DNA of 22,091 nucleotides from JBCBAP01 sp038532435. GTDB lineage: Bacteria > Pseudomonadota > Alphaproteobacteria > Rhodobacterales > Rhodobacteraceae. Position 1 is the first letter of the stretch. Each line of letters begins with the position of its first letter. The notes beneath the pieces are model-generated. The model saw only the letters and a program-made list of their open reading frames with translations. It had not been told where the DNA came from and did not search any database. Shown piece by piece: positions 1 through 6,854 of the stretch. The stretch covers positions 1-22,091 of the forward strand of contig JBCBAP010000057.1 in NCBI GenBank assembly GCA_038532435.1, read 5' to 3'. The position numbers were made by a program, and so were the translations under genes.

Positions 1-931
1 CGGTCAGCGACCGGTTGACCAGCGTGACACTGGGCGCGTGGCTGCGCACCGTCTCGAACGCATCGGGGTCGAGATAGGGCGGGACGGATCCGCCCTCCCG
101 CCCGTCATAGGCCCGGTTGAACGCCTGCCAGGCGAAGTAGTTTTCCCGCACCGGGAAATCGCACATGAGTTTGCGCACCCGTTCCCGCAGGACCGGGATG
201 ACGTCGCCTCCCCCATCGGCGGCAAGCTTGTCATACTGCGCCGGCGGGATGCCGAGGCCGAAGAGGGACGCGCGCCGCCGGGCGAGCCAGCGGACGAGAC
301 CCATGTCGAAAAGCGGCGCCACTTTCGCCTCGTAGTAGGCCTTCTGCTCCTCCGGCGTCTCCGCCCGCAGGAAGGGCTTGAAGTCCACGCGCCCGAGGCG
401 GGAGACCATGTGCGCAAGTCCGATGAACCGGCCGAGCAGCCCGTAACGATAGACCCCATGGCTGAACATCTCGATCCGACGGCGGAACAGCCCCCGCCCC
501 TCCCAGTAGGCGCGGGTGTCCGCGTCGAGGTGGGGACGCAGGATCTGCTGATAGACGTACGGGTTGGCCCCGTGATCTGCCCGGGCGAAGAACCGGTGAA
601 ATTCTGACTGGCTCAGATGCTGCGCGCCCGCGAGCTTGAGCTGGCCGAGCGCCACATGGGCGGGCGACAGATCCACAGCGGCGATGGAGCCCGGTGCCGC
701 CGTGAGGTAGCTCATCATGTTGCAGCCGCCGGACGCGATGCAGACCAGATGCTCCCCGGGCTGGATCCGCAGCGCCTCCATATCGGACACGGGATCCTCC
801 CAGATCTGCGCATAGACCAGCCCCTGGAACAGCCGTGAGAACAGCCGCTCGAGCAGCCCCTCCCGGGTCAGTGCAGCATTCTGGTGGACGGCTGCGCCAA
901 GCTGGTCCTGCATCGTCTGCGCGTCGGTCAT
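1..931 (-). CDS. btaA: BtaA: SAM:diacylglycerol 3-amino-3-carboxypropyltransferase (DUF3419), 3' end outside the window
   Basis: The frame is open from an ATG at 931 to the window edge, giving 310 residues of a family usually a little over 400 long, so the C-terminus is missing. BtaA transfers the 3-amino-3-carboxypropyl group of S-adenosylmethionine to diacylglycerol, making diacylglyceryl-homoserine, the precursor of the betaine lipid DGTS. Visible family marks are YAQIWEDP (about 40-47), the SAM-binding segment IASGGCNMMSYL (65-76) and AVDLSP (85-90). A GAGGAGCAGGA Shine-Dalgarno sequence sits just before the ATG. The gene lies 26 bp downstream of the plcP-like gene on the same strand, so the two are probably co-transcribed. 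The N-methyltransferase btaB is expected beyond the left edge but is not seen. Family recognition is from memory of motifs. Confidence 0.88.
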   Translation of the reverse strand, partial: MTDAQTMQDQLGAAVHQNAALTREGLLERLFSRLFQGLVYAQIWEDPVSDMEALRIQPGEHLVCIASGGCNMMSYLTAAPGSIAAVDLSPAHVALGQLKLAGAQHLSQSEFHRFFARADHGANPYVYQQILRPHLDADTRAYWEGRGLFRRRIEMFSHGVYRYGLLGRFIGLAHMVSRLGRVDFKPFLRAETPEEQKAYYEAKVAPLFDMGLVRWLARRRASLFGLGIPPAQYDKLAADGGGDVIPVLRERVRKLMCDFPVRENYFAWQAFNRAYDGREGGSVPPYLDPDAFETVRSHAPSVTLVNRSLT

Positions 932-957
932 TCCTGCTCCTCGATGAGTTGGGGTCT

Positions 958-1815
958 TCAGTGCGGCGCGCGCTTCGGCGGCTCGTGGGTCACGGGCGGC
1001 TGGGGGGCCGGAACCCGTTCCGTTCGGGCGAGACGCCGCGCCCGGCGCCGTTCCTCCCGATCCATGCCGCGGCTACGCTCCCGCGTGATCCGGGCCCAGT
1101 CGATGAGCTCCAGCGTACCGTCCTGATGTTCGACAACGGCGGTACAGCTTTCCACCCAGTCACCGGTGTTGATGTAGTCGAGGCCCTGGATCTTGCTCAT
1201 GTTGGCGCTGTGGATGTGGCCGCACACCACCCCGTCAAAGCCGCCGCGACGGGCCTCGTCCGCGAGCACCCTTTCATAGGCGCTGATATGGCTGACCGCG
1301 CGCTTCACCTGCGCCTTTGCCCACTTGGAAAGCGACCAGTACTGCCCACCCCAGAGCACGCGGACCCGGTTCACCCAGGTGTTGAGCCAGAGCATGAACA
1401 CGTAGGCGCGGTCTCCCAGCAGCGCGAGCCATTTGGCGTGCACGACGACCGAGTCGAACTGATCCCCGTGTGTGACGAGGAAGGTGCGTCCATCGATGGC
1501 ATCGAAGGAGGATCGTTCAACCACCTCGATCCCGCCGAAATGAACGCCCAGATACTTGCGGGCGACCTCATCATGGTTGCCCGGCACATAGACGATCCGC
1601 GCGCCCTCATGGGCGCGTTCCAGGATCATTTGCACAACATCGTTGTGGGTCTGCGGCCAGTGCCAGCCGCGCTGCAGCCGCCAGCCATCGAAGATGTCGC
1701 CGATCAGATAGTAGGTTTCGGCCTCGTGCTTCTCGAGAAAGTCGAGCAGCATGGGCGCCTGACATCCGCGGGTACCAAGGTGGATATCCGAAATCAGGAT
1801 CGTCCGATACTTCAC
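958..1815 (-). CDS. plcP: PlcP-like phospholipase C (LpxH-family metallophosphoesterase)
   Basis: This 285-residue calcineurin-like phosphoesterase carries all the metal motifs: SDIHLG (D10, H12), GDIFDGW (D40), GNHD (N80, H81), THGDQFD (H116) and GHIH (H200, H202), followed by NTGDW. Such proteins are often annotated as UDP-2,3-diacylglucosamine diphosphatase. The PlcP branch, known from Sinorhizobium meliloti and marine bacteria, instead hydrolyses phospholipids to diacylglycerol under phosphate starvation. The position directly upstream of btaA and a Pho-box-like promoter favour PlcP; an LpxH role is the main alternative, though alphaproteobacteria usually use LpxI. The start is GTG with a GGAG 13 nt upstream, which is long. 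The C-terminal tail is rich in Arg and Pro and is probably disordered. A hydrophobic, Trp-rich segment (about 138-160) could contact membrane. Confidence 0.82.
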   Translation of the reverse strand: MKYRTILISDIHLGTRGCQAPMLLDFLEKHEAETYYLIGDIFDGWRLQRGWHWPQTHNDVVQMILERAHEGARIVYVPGNHDEVARKYLGVHFGGIEVVERSSFDAIDGRTFLVTHGDQFDSVVVHAKWLALLGDRAYVFMLWLNTWVNRVRVLWGGQYWSLSKWAKAQVKRAVSHISAYERVLADEARRGGFDGVVCGHIHSANMSKIQGLDYINTGDWVESCTAVVEHQDGTLELIDWARITRERSRGMDREERRRARRLARTERVPAPQPPVTHEPPKRAPH

Positions 1816-1850
1816 CTTGCGCCCATCACTCCGGTTGCAGATTAGGCGCG

Positions 1851-1885
1851 CTTATAGAACAAAATTTGTGACAGTTGTACTACGA
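1851..1885 (-). promoter_or_regulatory. Pho-box-like promoter of plcP-btaA
   Basis: Reading the minus strand there is TCGTAGT-ACAA-CTGTCAC (1885-1868), an 11-nt spacer, then TATAAG (1856-1851) as a -10 box. The second heptamer matches the Pho-box half-site CTGTCA(C/T), and the spacing to the -10 element is like that of E. coli phoA, where a half-site is followed by 10 nt and TATAGT. The first heptamer is degenerate (3 of 7). Transcription would begin near 1844, leaving about 29 nt before the GTG at 1815. PhoB control is inferred. Confidence 0.55.
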
Positions 1886-1920
1886 CCTTGGCCGTCCACC
1901 GCGTCGTGGCACACTATTTT

Positions 1921-1935
1921 GCGGTGCGAAACCGC
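1921..1935 (-). terminator. Small hairpin after the beta-barrel gene
   Basis: The arms GCGGT and ACCGC flank a 5-nt loop, starting 8 bp past the stop codon of the beta-barrel gene. On the minus strand it is followed by A residues rather than T residues, so it is at best a weak, non-canonical terminator. Confidence 0.25.
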
Positions 1936-1943
1936 GGCGAGTC

Positions 1944-2591
1944 TCAAAATGTCGTTCCAATGCTCAATGTGAGGTGATCCATTGAGACCGGAACCGCCCC
2001 TGCCCGCACATCCGTGCCCGCGATCTCCAGACGCTCCGAGTCGAGTTCGAATCCCGTGTAGGTCAGCCACTGCCCCCGGATGAAGATGTTGCCGTCGCCG
2101 AACAGGTGCTCGACAGTCAGCCCAAGGACGAGGCCGTATTCGTCGCTCGACGTTGTTTCGCTTCCCGCGGCGATCTTGAATTCAGATTCCTGCGACCAGA
2201 TTGCCGGACCGATGGAGGCGGAGAGCAGCGTGTCCGATCGAACTGCATATCCCAGGCGGAAGCGAAGATCGGCGAGGTAGCTGGACGACACTTTTTGCGT
2301 CACGTCCCTGTTCTCAAACTGGGAATCGAAGCCACCATTGGTGACGTTCGCCTCGAGCCCCCAGACAGTGTTGCGGAACTGAAGGTTATAGCCAAGAAAG
2401 GCCCCGAAGATCGTTCCGAATTCCGCCTCGTCATCGGACGAGCTTGTTTCCTTGACCGAGACGGTCTGTCCCAACGACAGACCCGCATAGGGGCCGAACC
2501 ACCTGGTGACCTCCTGCGCATGGACCTGTCCCGACGATAGGGTCGCTGCGGCCGCGACGGCAGCAGCGATGAATGCTGGCTTGAAATGCAT
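1944..2591 (-). CDS. Outer-membrane beta-barrel protein (OmpA/Omp25-like porin family)
   Basis: The 215-residue product opens with a Sec signal peptide (about 1-25, Ala-rich core, VHA-Q cleavage site). The mature part consists of alternating amphipathic strands, for example FGPYAGLSLGQ, FGAFLGYNLQF, LADLRFRLGY and NIFIRGQWLTYTGF, and ends in a terminal Phe (LTLSIGTTF), the usual outer-membrane insertion signal. Glycine-rich strand pairs and length fit the small eight-stranded outer-membrane protein class. No enzymatic motif is visible, so a structural or porin-like role is the limit of what can be said. The start is well supported by GGAGGG 9 nt before the ATG. It lies between an Lrp-family gene and plcP on the same strand, but plcP has its own promoter-like element, so co-regulation is not implied. 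Confidence 0.8.
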   Translation of the reverse strand: MHFKPAFIAAAVAAAATLSSGQVHAQEVTRWFGPYAGLSLGQTVSVKETSSSDDEAEFGTIFGAFLGYNLQFRNTVWGLEANVTNGGFDSQFENRDVTQKVSSSYLADLRFRLGYAVRSDTLLSASIGPAIWSQESEFKIAAGSETTSSDEYGLVLGLTVEHLFGDGNIFIRGQWLTYTGFELDSERLEIAGTDVRAGAVPVSMDHLTLSIGTTF

Positions 2592-2629
2592 GGTAAGATC
2601 CCTCCGGACATTCGCGCCTTCCCAAACGC

Positions 2630-2664
2630 GAAGCTGTGCGCGACAGTATCTTGCGCGCAGCTTC
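2630..2664 (-). terminator. Long stem-loop between lrp-type gene and beta-barrel gene
   Basis: The sequence GAAGCTGTGCGCG (2630-2642) pairs with CGCGCAGCTTC (2654-2664), a stem of about 11 bp with a 2-nt bulge. It starts 12 bp past the TAA of the Lrp-type gene and ends 38 bp before the next ATG. On the minus strand only GCGTTTGGG follows, so it is a terminator without a good T-tract, or a leader hairpin of the beta-barrel gene. Confidence 0.4.
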
Positions 2665-2676
2665 CTTTCAACGGTG

Positions 2677-3117
2677 TTACATTTCTTCGCTCATCAGCAC
2701 GTTGCTTTCCACATCGCCGACGCCCGGGAGGGTCATGATCCGCCGGCGCAGGATCCGTTCGAAGTCCTCCAGATCCCGGGCGACGACCCTCAGGCGGTAG
2801 TCATAGACGCCCAGCACATGCTGGACGAGTTGCACCTCGGGAATCGCCGTGACGGCCCGCTCAAAATCCTCGAGGCTCACGCGGCCTCGCGCCGCGAGCT
2901 TCACGCCGAGGAAAACCACGACCGAGTACCCCAGGGCCGCGCGGTTCACCAGCAGCGTGCGCCCGGTGATCACGCGCTCTGTCTCCAGCCGCTTGATCCG
3001 GCGGTAGGCGGCGGGCTGGCTGAGGCCGACCCGTTGCCCGACCTCCTTCGCGTTCAGCCCTCCGTCCGCCCGAAGCTCGCGGATGATCGCGTGGTCGATG
3101 TCATCGAGATCGATCAT
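2677..3117 (-). CDS. Lrp/AsnC family transcriptional regulator (first copy)
   Basis: The product is 146 residues, the normal length of the family. An N-terminal winged helix-turn-helix (AKEVGQRVGLSQPAAYRRIKRLE, about residues 23-45) is followed by a RAM effector-binding domain (about 65-140) of the type that binds amino acids and drives octamer assembly. I place the start at the ATG encoding MIDLDDID because family members begin in this way. The frame stays open a further 51 residues upstream, and the Shine-Dalgarno sequence here is poor. It lies 217 bp downstream of another Lrp/AsnC gene, both pointing away from ilvC. Amino-acid responsive control of nearby metabolism is an inference; the ligand cannot be read from the sequence. 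Confidence 0.88.
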   Translation of the reverse strand: MIDLDDIDHAIIRELRADGGLNAKEVGQRVGLSQPAAYRRIKRLETERVITGRTLLVNRAALGYSVVVFLGVKLAARGRVSLEDFERAVTAIPEVQLVQHVLGVYDYRLRVVARDLEDFERILRRRIMTLPGVGDVESNVLMSEEM

Positions 3118-3273
3118 CTGGTCAGTTGTCCGTAGATCATCGCGGAGAAGACACGCGATCTCTCGTGCAGTTGGCCCCGTTGAACTGCACAGCAGATGCC
3201 CGACCCAACTTCGGGGATAGGGCTTTGCACCGATGCCACACTCGAATTGGTAGGAGTATCCTGCCTCCACAGT

Positions 3274-3293
3274 CTGTATCGCGAGGGATACAG
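3274..3293. repeat. Perfect inverted repeat between two lrp-type genes
   Basis: CTGTATC (3274-3280) and GATACAG (3287-3293) form a perfect 7-bp inverted repeat around a 6-nt centre, in the 217-bp gap between the Lrp/AsnC genes. A smaller dyad, AGGA-GTA-TCCT, lies at 3252-3262. They may be an operator for autoregulation of the downstream gene or a terminator of the upstream one; there is no T-tract. Confidence 0.4.
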
Positions 3294-3334
3294 GAACGCC
3301 TGAACAAGCATGCGCAGCGCATCTGACGTCTTTT

Positions 3335-3793
3335 TCATACTGGCACCGCCTCGGTGTTCTTCACCTCACTCACCAGCATCAGCGCCTCGATATCTGCGAT
3401 GTGAGGAAGCGCGAGGATGCGGGTCTTGTAGATGTGCTGGTAGTGCTCCAGATCCCGGGCGATCACGTCCATGCGGATGTCCACACGGCCCAGGAGCGTC
3501 TGGATCGCCGTCACATCGGGCACCTTCCGCGCCTCTCTCACGAACGCGTCGAAGGCGTTCGTCTCCGTCTTGTCGAGAGTGATCCGGAGAAACACCTGCA
3601 CCTCATAGCCGAGCTTGCGCAGGTCCACCTCCGCCCGCCGCCCGAGAATGACGCCCTCCCGCTCCATCTTCGCGATGCGCCGCCAGCAGGGCGCGTGGCT
3701 GAGCCCCGCACGCTCGGCAAGGTCCGCCACAGACAGACTCGCGTCATCCTGCAAAAGGCGCAGAAGACGGCGGTCGATATCATCGAGCTGCAT
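3335..3793 (-). CDS. Lrp/AsnC family transcriptional regulator (second copy)
   Basis: The 152-residue product begins MQLDDIDRRLLRLLQDD, the classic Lrp opening, with a helix-turn-helix at about 20-45 (VADLAERAGLSHAPCWRRIAKME) and a C-terminal RAM domain containing the PDVTAIQTLLGRVDIRMDV strand pair. AGAGAA 6 nt before the ATG at 3793 serves as ribosome-binding site; the 12 upstream in-frame codons are not needed. It is transcribed divergently from ilvC with 140 bp between the start codons. Divergent Lrp genes commonly control the neighbouring gene and themselves, so ilvC is the first candidate target. It is clearly a different subgroup from the first copy (few shared residues outside the core fold), so recent duplication is unlikely. 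Confidence 0.9.
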   Translation of the reverse strand: MQLDDIDRRLLRLLQDDASLSVADLAERAGLSHAPCWRRIAKMEREGVILGRRAEVDLRKLGYEVQVFLRITLDKTETNAFDAFVREARKVPDVTAIQTLLGRVDIRMDVIARDLEHYQHIYKTRILALPHIADIEALMLVSEVKNTEAVPV

Positions 3794-3847
3794 GATTTCT
3801 CTTTGATCGAACCAAATGACGCATGTCAATTCGCATACTCACTCAAA

Positions 3848-3870
3848 TTTGGCAATCTGCGAACGCCAAA
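3848..3870. promoter_or_regulatory. Candidate operator between lrp-type gene and ilvC
   Basis: TTTGGC and GCCAAA form a perfect 6-bp inverted repeat separated by 11 nt, 63 bp upstream of the ilvC ATG and inside the 140-bp divergent intergenic region (3794-3933). Arm length and spacing suit a dimeric regulator such as the adjacent Lrp. A second imperfect dyad, TGAC-GCAT-GTCA, is at 3817-3828, overlapping a TTGACA (minus strand) that could be a -35 box for the regulator. Function is inferred. Confidence 0.45.
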
Positions 3871-3933
3871 GACCGTTCTGCTGCGTATGGTACGGCCATC
3901 GAAACCGATAAGCAAAAACCCGAGGGGATACCC

Positions 3934-4956
3934 ATGCGCGTATACTATGACCGCGATTGCGATGTGAACCTGATCAAAGACGCCAACGTTGCCATCGTCG
4001 GCTACGGCTCCCAGGGCCACGCCCATGCACTGAACCTGCGCGATTCCGGCGCGAAGAACCTTGCCGTGGCGCTGCGTCCCGGCTCCGCCTCCGCGGCAAA
4101 GGCGGAAGGGGAGGGCCTGACGGTCATGGCCATCGATGAAGCGGCCAAGTGGGCCGACGTCATCATGATGTGCATGCCCGATGAGCTGCAGGCGGACACC
4201 TACAAGAAGTACATCCACGACAACCTGCGTGATGGTGCCGCGATCGCCTTCGCCCATGGTCTCAACGTGCACTTCGGCCTCATTGAGCCCAAGCCGGGCG
4301 TCGACGTGATCATGATGGCGCCGAAGGGTCCCGGTCACACGGTCCGCGGTGAGTACGTGAAGGGTGGCGGCGTGCCCTGCCTCGTGGCCGTCGACAATGA
4401 CGCGTCGGGCAAGGCGCTTGAGGTTGGCCTCTCCTACTGCTCCGCCATCGGCGGTGGCCGGTCTGGCATCATCGAAACGGACTTCAAGGAAGAGTGCGAA
4501 ACCGATCTCTTCGGTGAGCAGGCCGTGCTTTGCGGTGGTCTCGTGGAACTGATCCGCATGGGCTTCGAGACGCTGGTCGAGGCGGGTTACGCGCCGGAAA
4601 TGGCGTACTTCGAATGCCTCCACGAGGTGAAGCTGATCGTCGATCTGATCTACGAGGGCGGCATCGCCAACATGAACTACTCGATCTCCAACACGGCGGA
4701 GTATGGCGAGTACGTGTCCGGCCCGCGGATCCTGCCCTACGACGAGACCAAGGCGCGGATGAAAGCAGTGCTCGACGACATCCAGCAGGGCCGTTTCGTG
4801 CGCGACTGGATGGCGGAGTGCGCGGTCGGCCAGCCGTCCTTCAAGGCGATCCGTCGCAACAACGATGCACACGAGATTGAAAAGGTTGGTGAAACGCTGC
4901 GTGGCATGATGCCCTGGATCACCGCGGGTAAGCTCGTGGACAAATCCAAGAACTGA
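3934..4956 (+). CDS. ilvC: Ketol-acid reductoisomerase (class I)
   Basis: IlvC converts acetolactate and acetohydroxybutyrate to the dihydroxy acids of valine, isoleucine and leucine synthesis, using NADPH and Mg2+. The 340-residue length is typical of the short class I enzyme. The Rossmann motif GYGSQG is at 23-28 and the cofactor-choice loop ALRPGSAS includes R48, S51 and S53, as expected for NADPH. The catalytic regions follow: AHGLNVHF (H108), APKGPGH (K131), then D191, E195, E227 and E231, which fall at the known metal-ligand positions. GAGGGG ahead of the ATG at 3934 fixes the start; the 37 in-frame codons upstream are leader. It stands alone with a strong terminator behind it and an Lrp-type gene divergent in front. 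Confidence 0.98.
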   Translation: MRVYYDRDCDVNLIKDANVAIVGYGSQGHAHALNLRDSGAKNLAVALRPGSASAAKAEGEGLTVMAIDEAAKWADVIMMCMPDELQADTYKKYIHDNLRDGAAIAFAHGLNVHFGLIEPKPGVDVIMMAPKGPGHTVRGEYVKGGGVPCLVAVDNDASGKALEVGLSYCSAIGGGRSGIIETDFKEECETDLFGEQAVLCGGLVELIRMGFETLVEAGYAPEMAYFECLHEVKLIVDLIYEGGIANMNYSISNTAEYGEYVSGPRILPYDETKARMKAVLDDIQQGRFVRDWMAECAVGQPSFKAIRRNNDAHEIEKVGETLRGMMPWITAGKLVDKSKN

Positions 4957-4964
4957 GGACGACC

Positions 4965-4986
4965 GGAGGGGCCTCGCGGCCCCTCC
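4965..4986 (+). terminator. Rho-independent terminator of ilvC
   Basis: A perfect 9-bp stem (GGAGGGGCC / GGCCCCTCC) closes a TCGC tetraloop 8 bp after the ilvC stop and is followed by ATCGTTTGTG. The T-tract is modest but the stem is very stable. It sits between two convergent genes and may also stop transcription coming from the VPLPA-CTERM gene. Confidence 0.75.
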
Positions 4987-4996
4987 ATCGTTTGTG

Positions 4997-5599
4997 CTAG
5001 CCCCGCGCCGCCCGACGGCGCGCGGCGACACCGGCAACCACGAGCGCACCGAGGAGCATCGGAAGGGATGCGGGCAGCGGCACGGGTGCCACTTCGGGCG
5101 CCGTGTTGGCGATACCAAACTCCGCCCCTACCAGATCCGGCGCACCGAAGAGCAGGCTGAGCACGCCGCTCAGATCCGCGGTGATCAGGAGCGGGATGCC
5201 CGCGACTGTCGGCGTTCCCAAATCGAAGAACGCAATCCCCGTCGCACCTCCGACCACGTCGCCGGACAGGTTGGCCCCGTCCGTGTCGATCAGGAAATTG
5301 CCGATGGTGATCCCCTGGGTCGCCGAAGTCAGCGTGACCCCGCTGCCATCGTGCTCGATGAGTGCCGCGCCGGTTCCGTCATCCACTGACCCGCCGGTGA
5401 TGTCGAAGGCAAAGACCGGGTTTGGGCCGCTGACATCCACACCCGCCGTGCCGAACGGCGCACCGGTCAGGCCGAGACCCGCGAGGTCCGCCGTCACCTC
5501 CACCGTTGTCACGCCTCCGCTGATGGGCACGGTCGCAGCCTCGCCCAGCGTCGCCGTTGCAAGGGTCACGGTGCCGAGTGTCGCAATTAGTTTGAGCAT
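4997..5599 (-). CDS. VPLPA-CTERM sorting domain protein, function unknown
   Basis: The 200-residue product has an N-terminal signal peptide (MLKLIATLGTVTLATATLGEAA), a Gly/Thr/Val-rich extracellular body predicted to be mostly beta strand, and a C-terminal tripartite sorting signal (173-200): VPLPAS, a hydrophobic helix and a final Arg cluster RRRAARG. In the VPLPA/PEP-CTERM family this tail is recognised by an exosortase, which cleaves and exports the protein to the surface or an extracellular matrix. No exosortase gene lies in the window. I prefer the ATG at 5599 over the one 12 bp upstream because GGAGAG lies 4 nt before it. It is convergent with ilvC. There is no recognisable domain in the body. 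Confidence 0.85.
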   Translation of the reverse strand: MLKLIATLGTVTLATATLGEAATVPISGGVTTVEVTADLAGLGLTGAPFGTAGVDVSGPNPVFAFDITGGSVDDGTGAALIEHDGSGVTLTSATQGITIGNFLIDTDGANLSGDVVGGATGIAFFDLGTPTVAGIPLLITADLSGVLSLLFGAPDLVGAEFGIANTAPEVAPVPLPASLPMLLGALVVAGVAARRRAARG

Positions 5600-5615
5600 C
5601 TGTCTCTCCATGATT

Positions 5616-5672
5616 GTGGGTTAATAGTCCCACTCACGTTGTAGACGAGTCTAAGTGGGTTAAAAGTACCAC
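5616..5672 (-). promoter_or_regulatory. Pair of related 18-bp dyads upstream of the VPLPA-CTERM gene
   Basis: GTGGGTTAATAGTCCCAC (5616-5633) and GTGGGTTAAAAGTACCAC (5655-5672) are 16/18 identical, each with inverted ends (GTGGG/CCCAC and GTGG/CCAC) and an AT-rich centre, with starts 39 bp apart. The nearer copy lies only 16 bp from the start codon at 5599. This looks like a two-site operator for one dimeric regulator, or hairpins in the leader. The regulator is unknown. Confidence 0.55.
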
Positions 5673-5754
5673 TTTTGTGAATTCTTAGGAGAGACGTGGC
5701 TGCGGAAACTAAGTCATTGATCCAAAACCATACACTTTCGTGATACGGCTAACT

Positions 5755-5770
5755 GATCTGCGCACAGATC
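5755..5770 (-). terminator. Hairpin after the DoxX-like gene
   Basis: GATCTG and CAGATC form a perfect 6-bp stem with a CGCA loop, 16 bp past the stop of the DoxX-like gene. No T-tract follows on the minus strand, so termination is only a suggestion. Confidence 0.35.
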
Positions 5771-5786
5771 CCCCGAAACCTCCGGA

Positions 5787-6254
5787 TCAGTACCAGATCT
5801 TCCACATTCCCCGCTTCCGCGTCAGCCAGCCGCCGAGGGAAAAGTGGTCGCGCCGGATCAGCAGAACGAGCGCGATGAACGCCCCCAGCACCGCCAGATC
5901 GATCACCGCGTTGCGGTTGATTGGAAAGCCGCGATCATTGATCTCGAACGGGGCCAGAAACTTCTCCCACCGCCGGGTAACCGTGAAGAAGTGCATGATC
6001 AGCAGCGTGCCGTAGGACAAAAGACGCCCGATCCCTATGGCAGCAAGCAGACAGATCGCGCACTGGATCGCGGCCACGACGAGAACCTGTGTCGTGCTGA
6101 TCTCCACCCCGTCAAAGTGGCGGACCAGTTGCTGATACTGCCCCGGCGTCAGGATCTTGTTGAACGCCCAGACAAACATAAACCAGACAAGACCCAGTCT
6201 GAGGACAAGGGTGGCAGTGGCATCGAGGCGATCTTGCAGGGAAAGGCTGGGCAC
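5787..6254 (-). CDS. DoxX-like four-helix membrane protein
   Basis: The 155-residue product has four predicted transmembrane helices at about 14-32, 54-74, 78-93 and 117-134, with cytoplasmic positive patches (TVTRRWEKF, LIRRDHF, TRKRGMWK). The layout, with an N-terminal LRLGLVWFMFVWAFNKI helix, resembles the DoxX/DoxD-like family, whose members are quinone- or thiol-related membrane proteins mostly of unknown function. The start is GTG at 6254, backed by GGAGAG 7 nt upstream. The gene is convergent with nothing and is separated from the VPLPA-CTERM gene by about 190 bp, so an operon link is doubtful. It is divergent from secG. The family call is by helix pattern, not by a diagnostic motif. 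Confidence 0.6.
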   Translation of the reverse strand: MPSLSLQDRLDATATLVLRLGLVWFMFVWAFNKILTPGQYQQLVRHFDGVEISTTQVLVVAAIQCAICLLAAIGIGRLLSYGTLLIMHFFTVTRRWEKFLAPFEINDRGFPINRNAVIDLAVLGAFIALVLLIRRDHFSLGGWLTRKRGMWKIWY

Positions 6255-6468
6255 GCGGGCTCTCCGGTCAGGTGGTGTCGGACGGTGCTAGCACGCGCCC
6301 GGACAGCCCGATACCGACGCTCACCGGGATGTGACGGTCCGTGCGCGACGCGGCGAAACGTCTGGTCCACCACGTTGCGTTTTCGCATCGACATCCCCAT
6401 GTCCTGACGCTAGAACGCCGCAACGTTTGGCCACCGGGCCTGTCGACAACCATTGAAGGTCGCCTGTC

Positions 6469-6849
6469 ATGGAGAATGTCCTCCTCATCGTCCACCTGAT
6501 CCTTGCGCTCGCGCTGATCGGCGTTGTGCTCATGCAGCGGTCCGAAGGCGGTGCTCTGGGCATCGGCGGTGGTGGCGGTGGCGGCGGCCTGATGTCCGGG
6601 CGGTCCGCAGCGACGGCCCTGTCGAAGGTGACCTGGGCGTTGGCGGTCGCGTTTCTCGTGACCTCCATGACGCTTGTGATCCTCGGCGCGGGCGACGGAT
6701 CCTCCTCCTCGGTCATCAACGGCATCGGTGAGATCGAGGGCAGCACTGGCGGCAACACCGGCCCCGCCCTGCCCCCGGGCCTCACGGATGGCGACCTTCT
6801 GCCGCCCGCCCCCACGGACGCCCCCGCCCTTCCGCCCATCGCGGAGTAA
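6469..6849 (+). CDS. secG: Preprotein translocase subunit SecG
   Basis: SecG is the small auxiliary subunit of the SecYEG channel in the inner membrane. The 126-residue product has two transmembrane helices (about 3-20 and 52-73) joined by the family loop LMQRSEGGALGIGGG, here extended to a run of glycines. The C-terminal tail (about 75-126) is low-complexity, rich in Gly, Pro, Ala and Asp, as often seen in alphaproteobacterial SecG. GAAGG precedes the ATG. The stop codon is 5 bp before the GTG of the next gene, and that gene's GGAG lies in the last secG codons, so the two are translationally linked. In relatives secG is commonly next to pyrG; here three genes come between. Confidence 0.93.
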   Translation: MENVLLIVHLILALALIGVVLMQRSEGGALGIGGGGGGGGLMSGRSAATALSKVTWALAVAFLVTSMTLVILGAGDGSSSSVINGIGEIEGSTGGNTGPALPPGLTDGDLLPPAPTDAPALPPIAE

Positions 6850-6854
6850 CGCGC

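Noticed and set aside
3826..5118. Minus-strand open frame of 430 codons opposite ilvC
   Set aside because: The product is an Asp/His/Val/Arg-rich shadow of ilvC, which is certain.
6255..6468. Possible tRNA or small RNA upstream of secG
   Set aside because: I found no T-loop (GGTTCGAATC-like) sequence or cloverleaf pairing, and no clear promoter or terminator hairpin.
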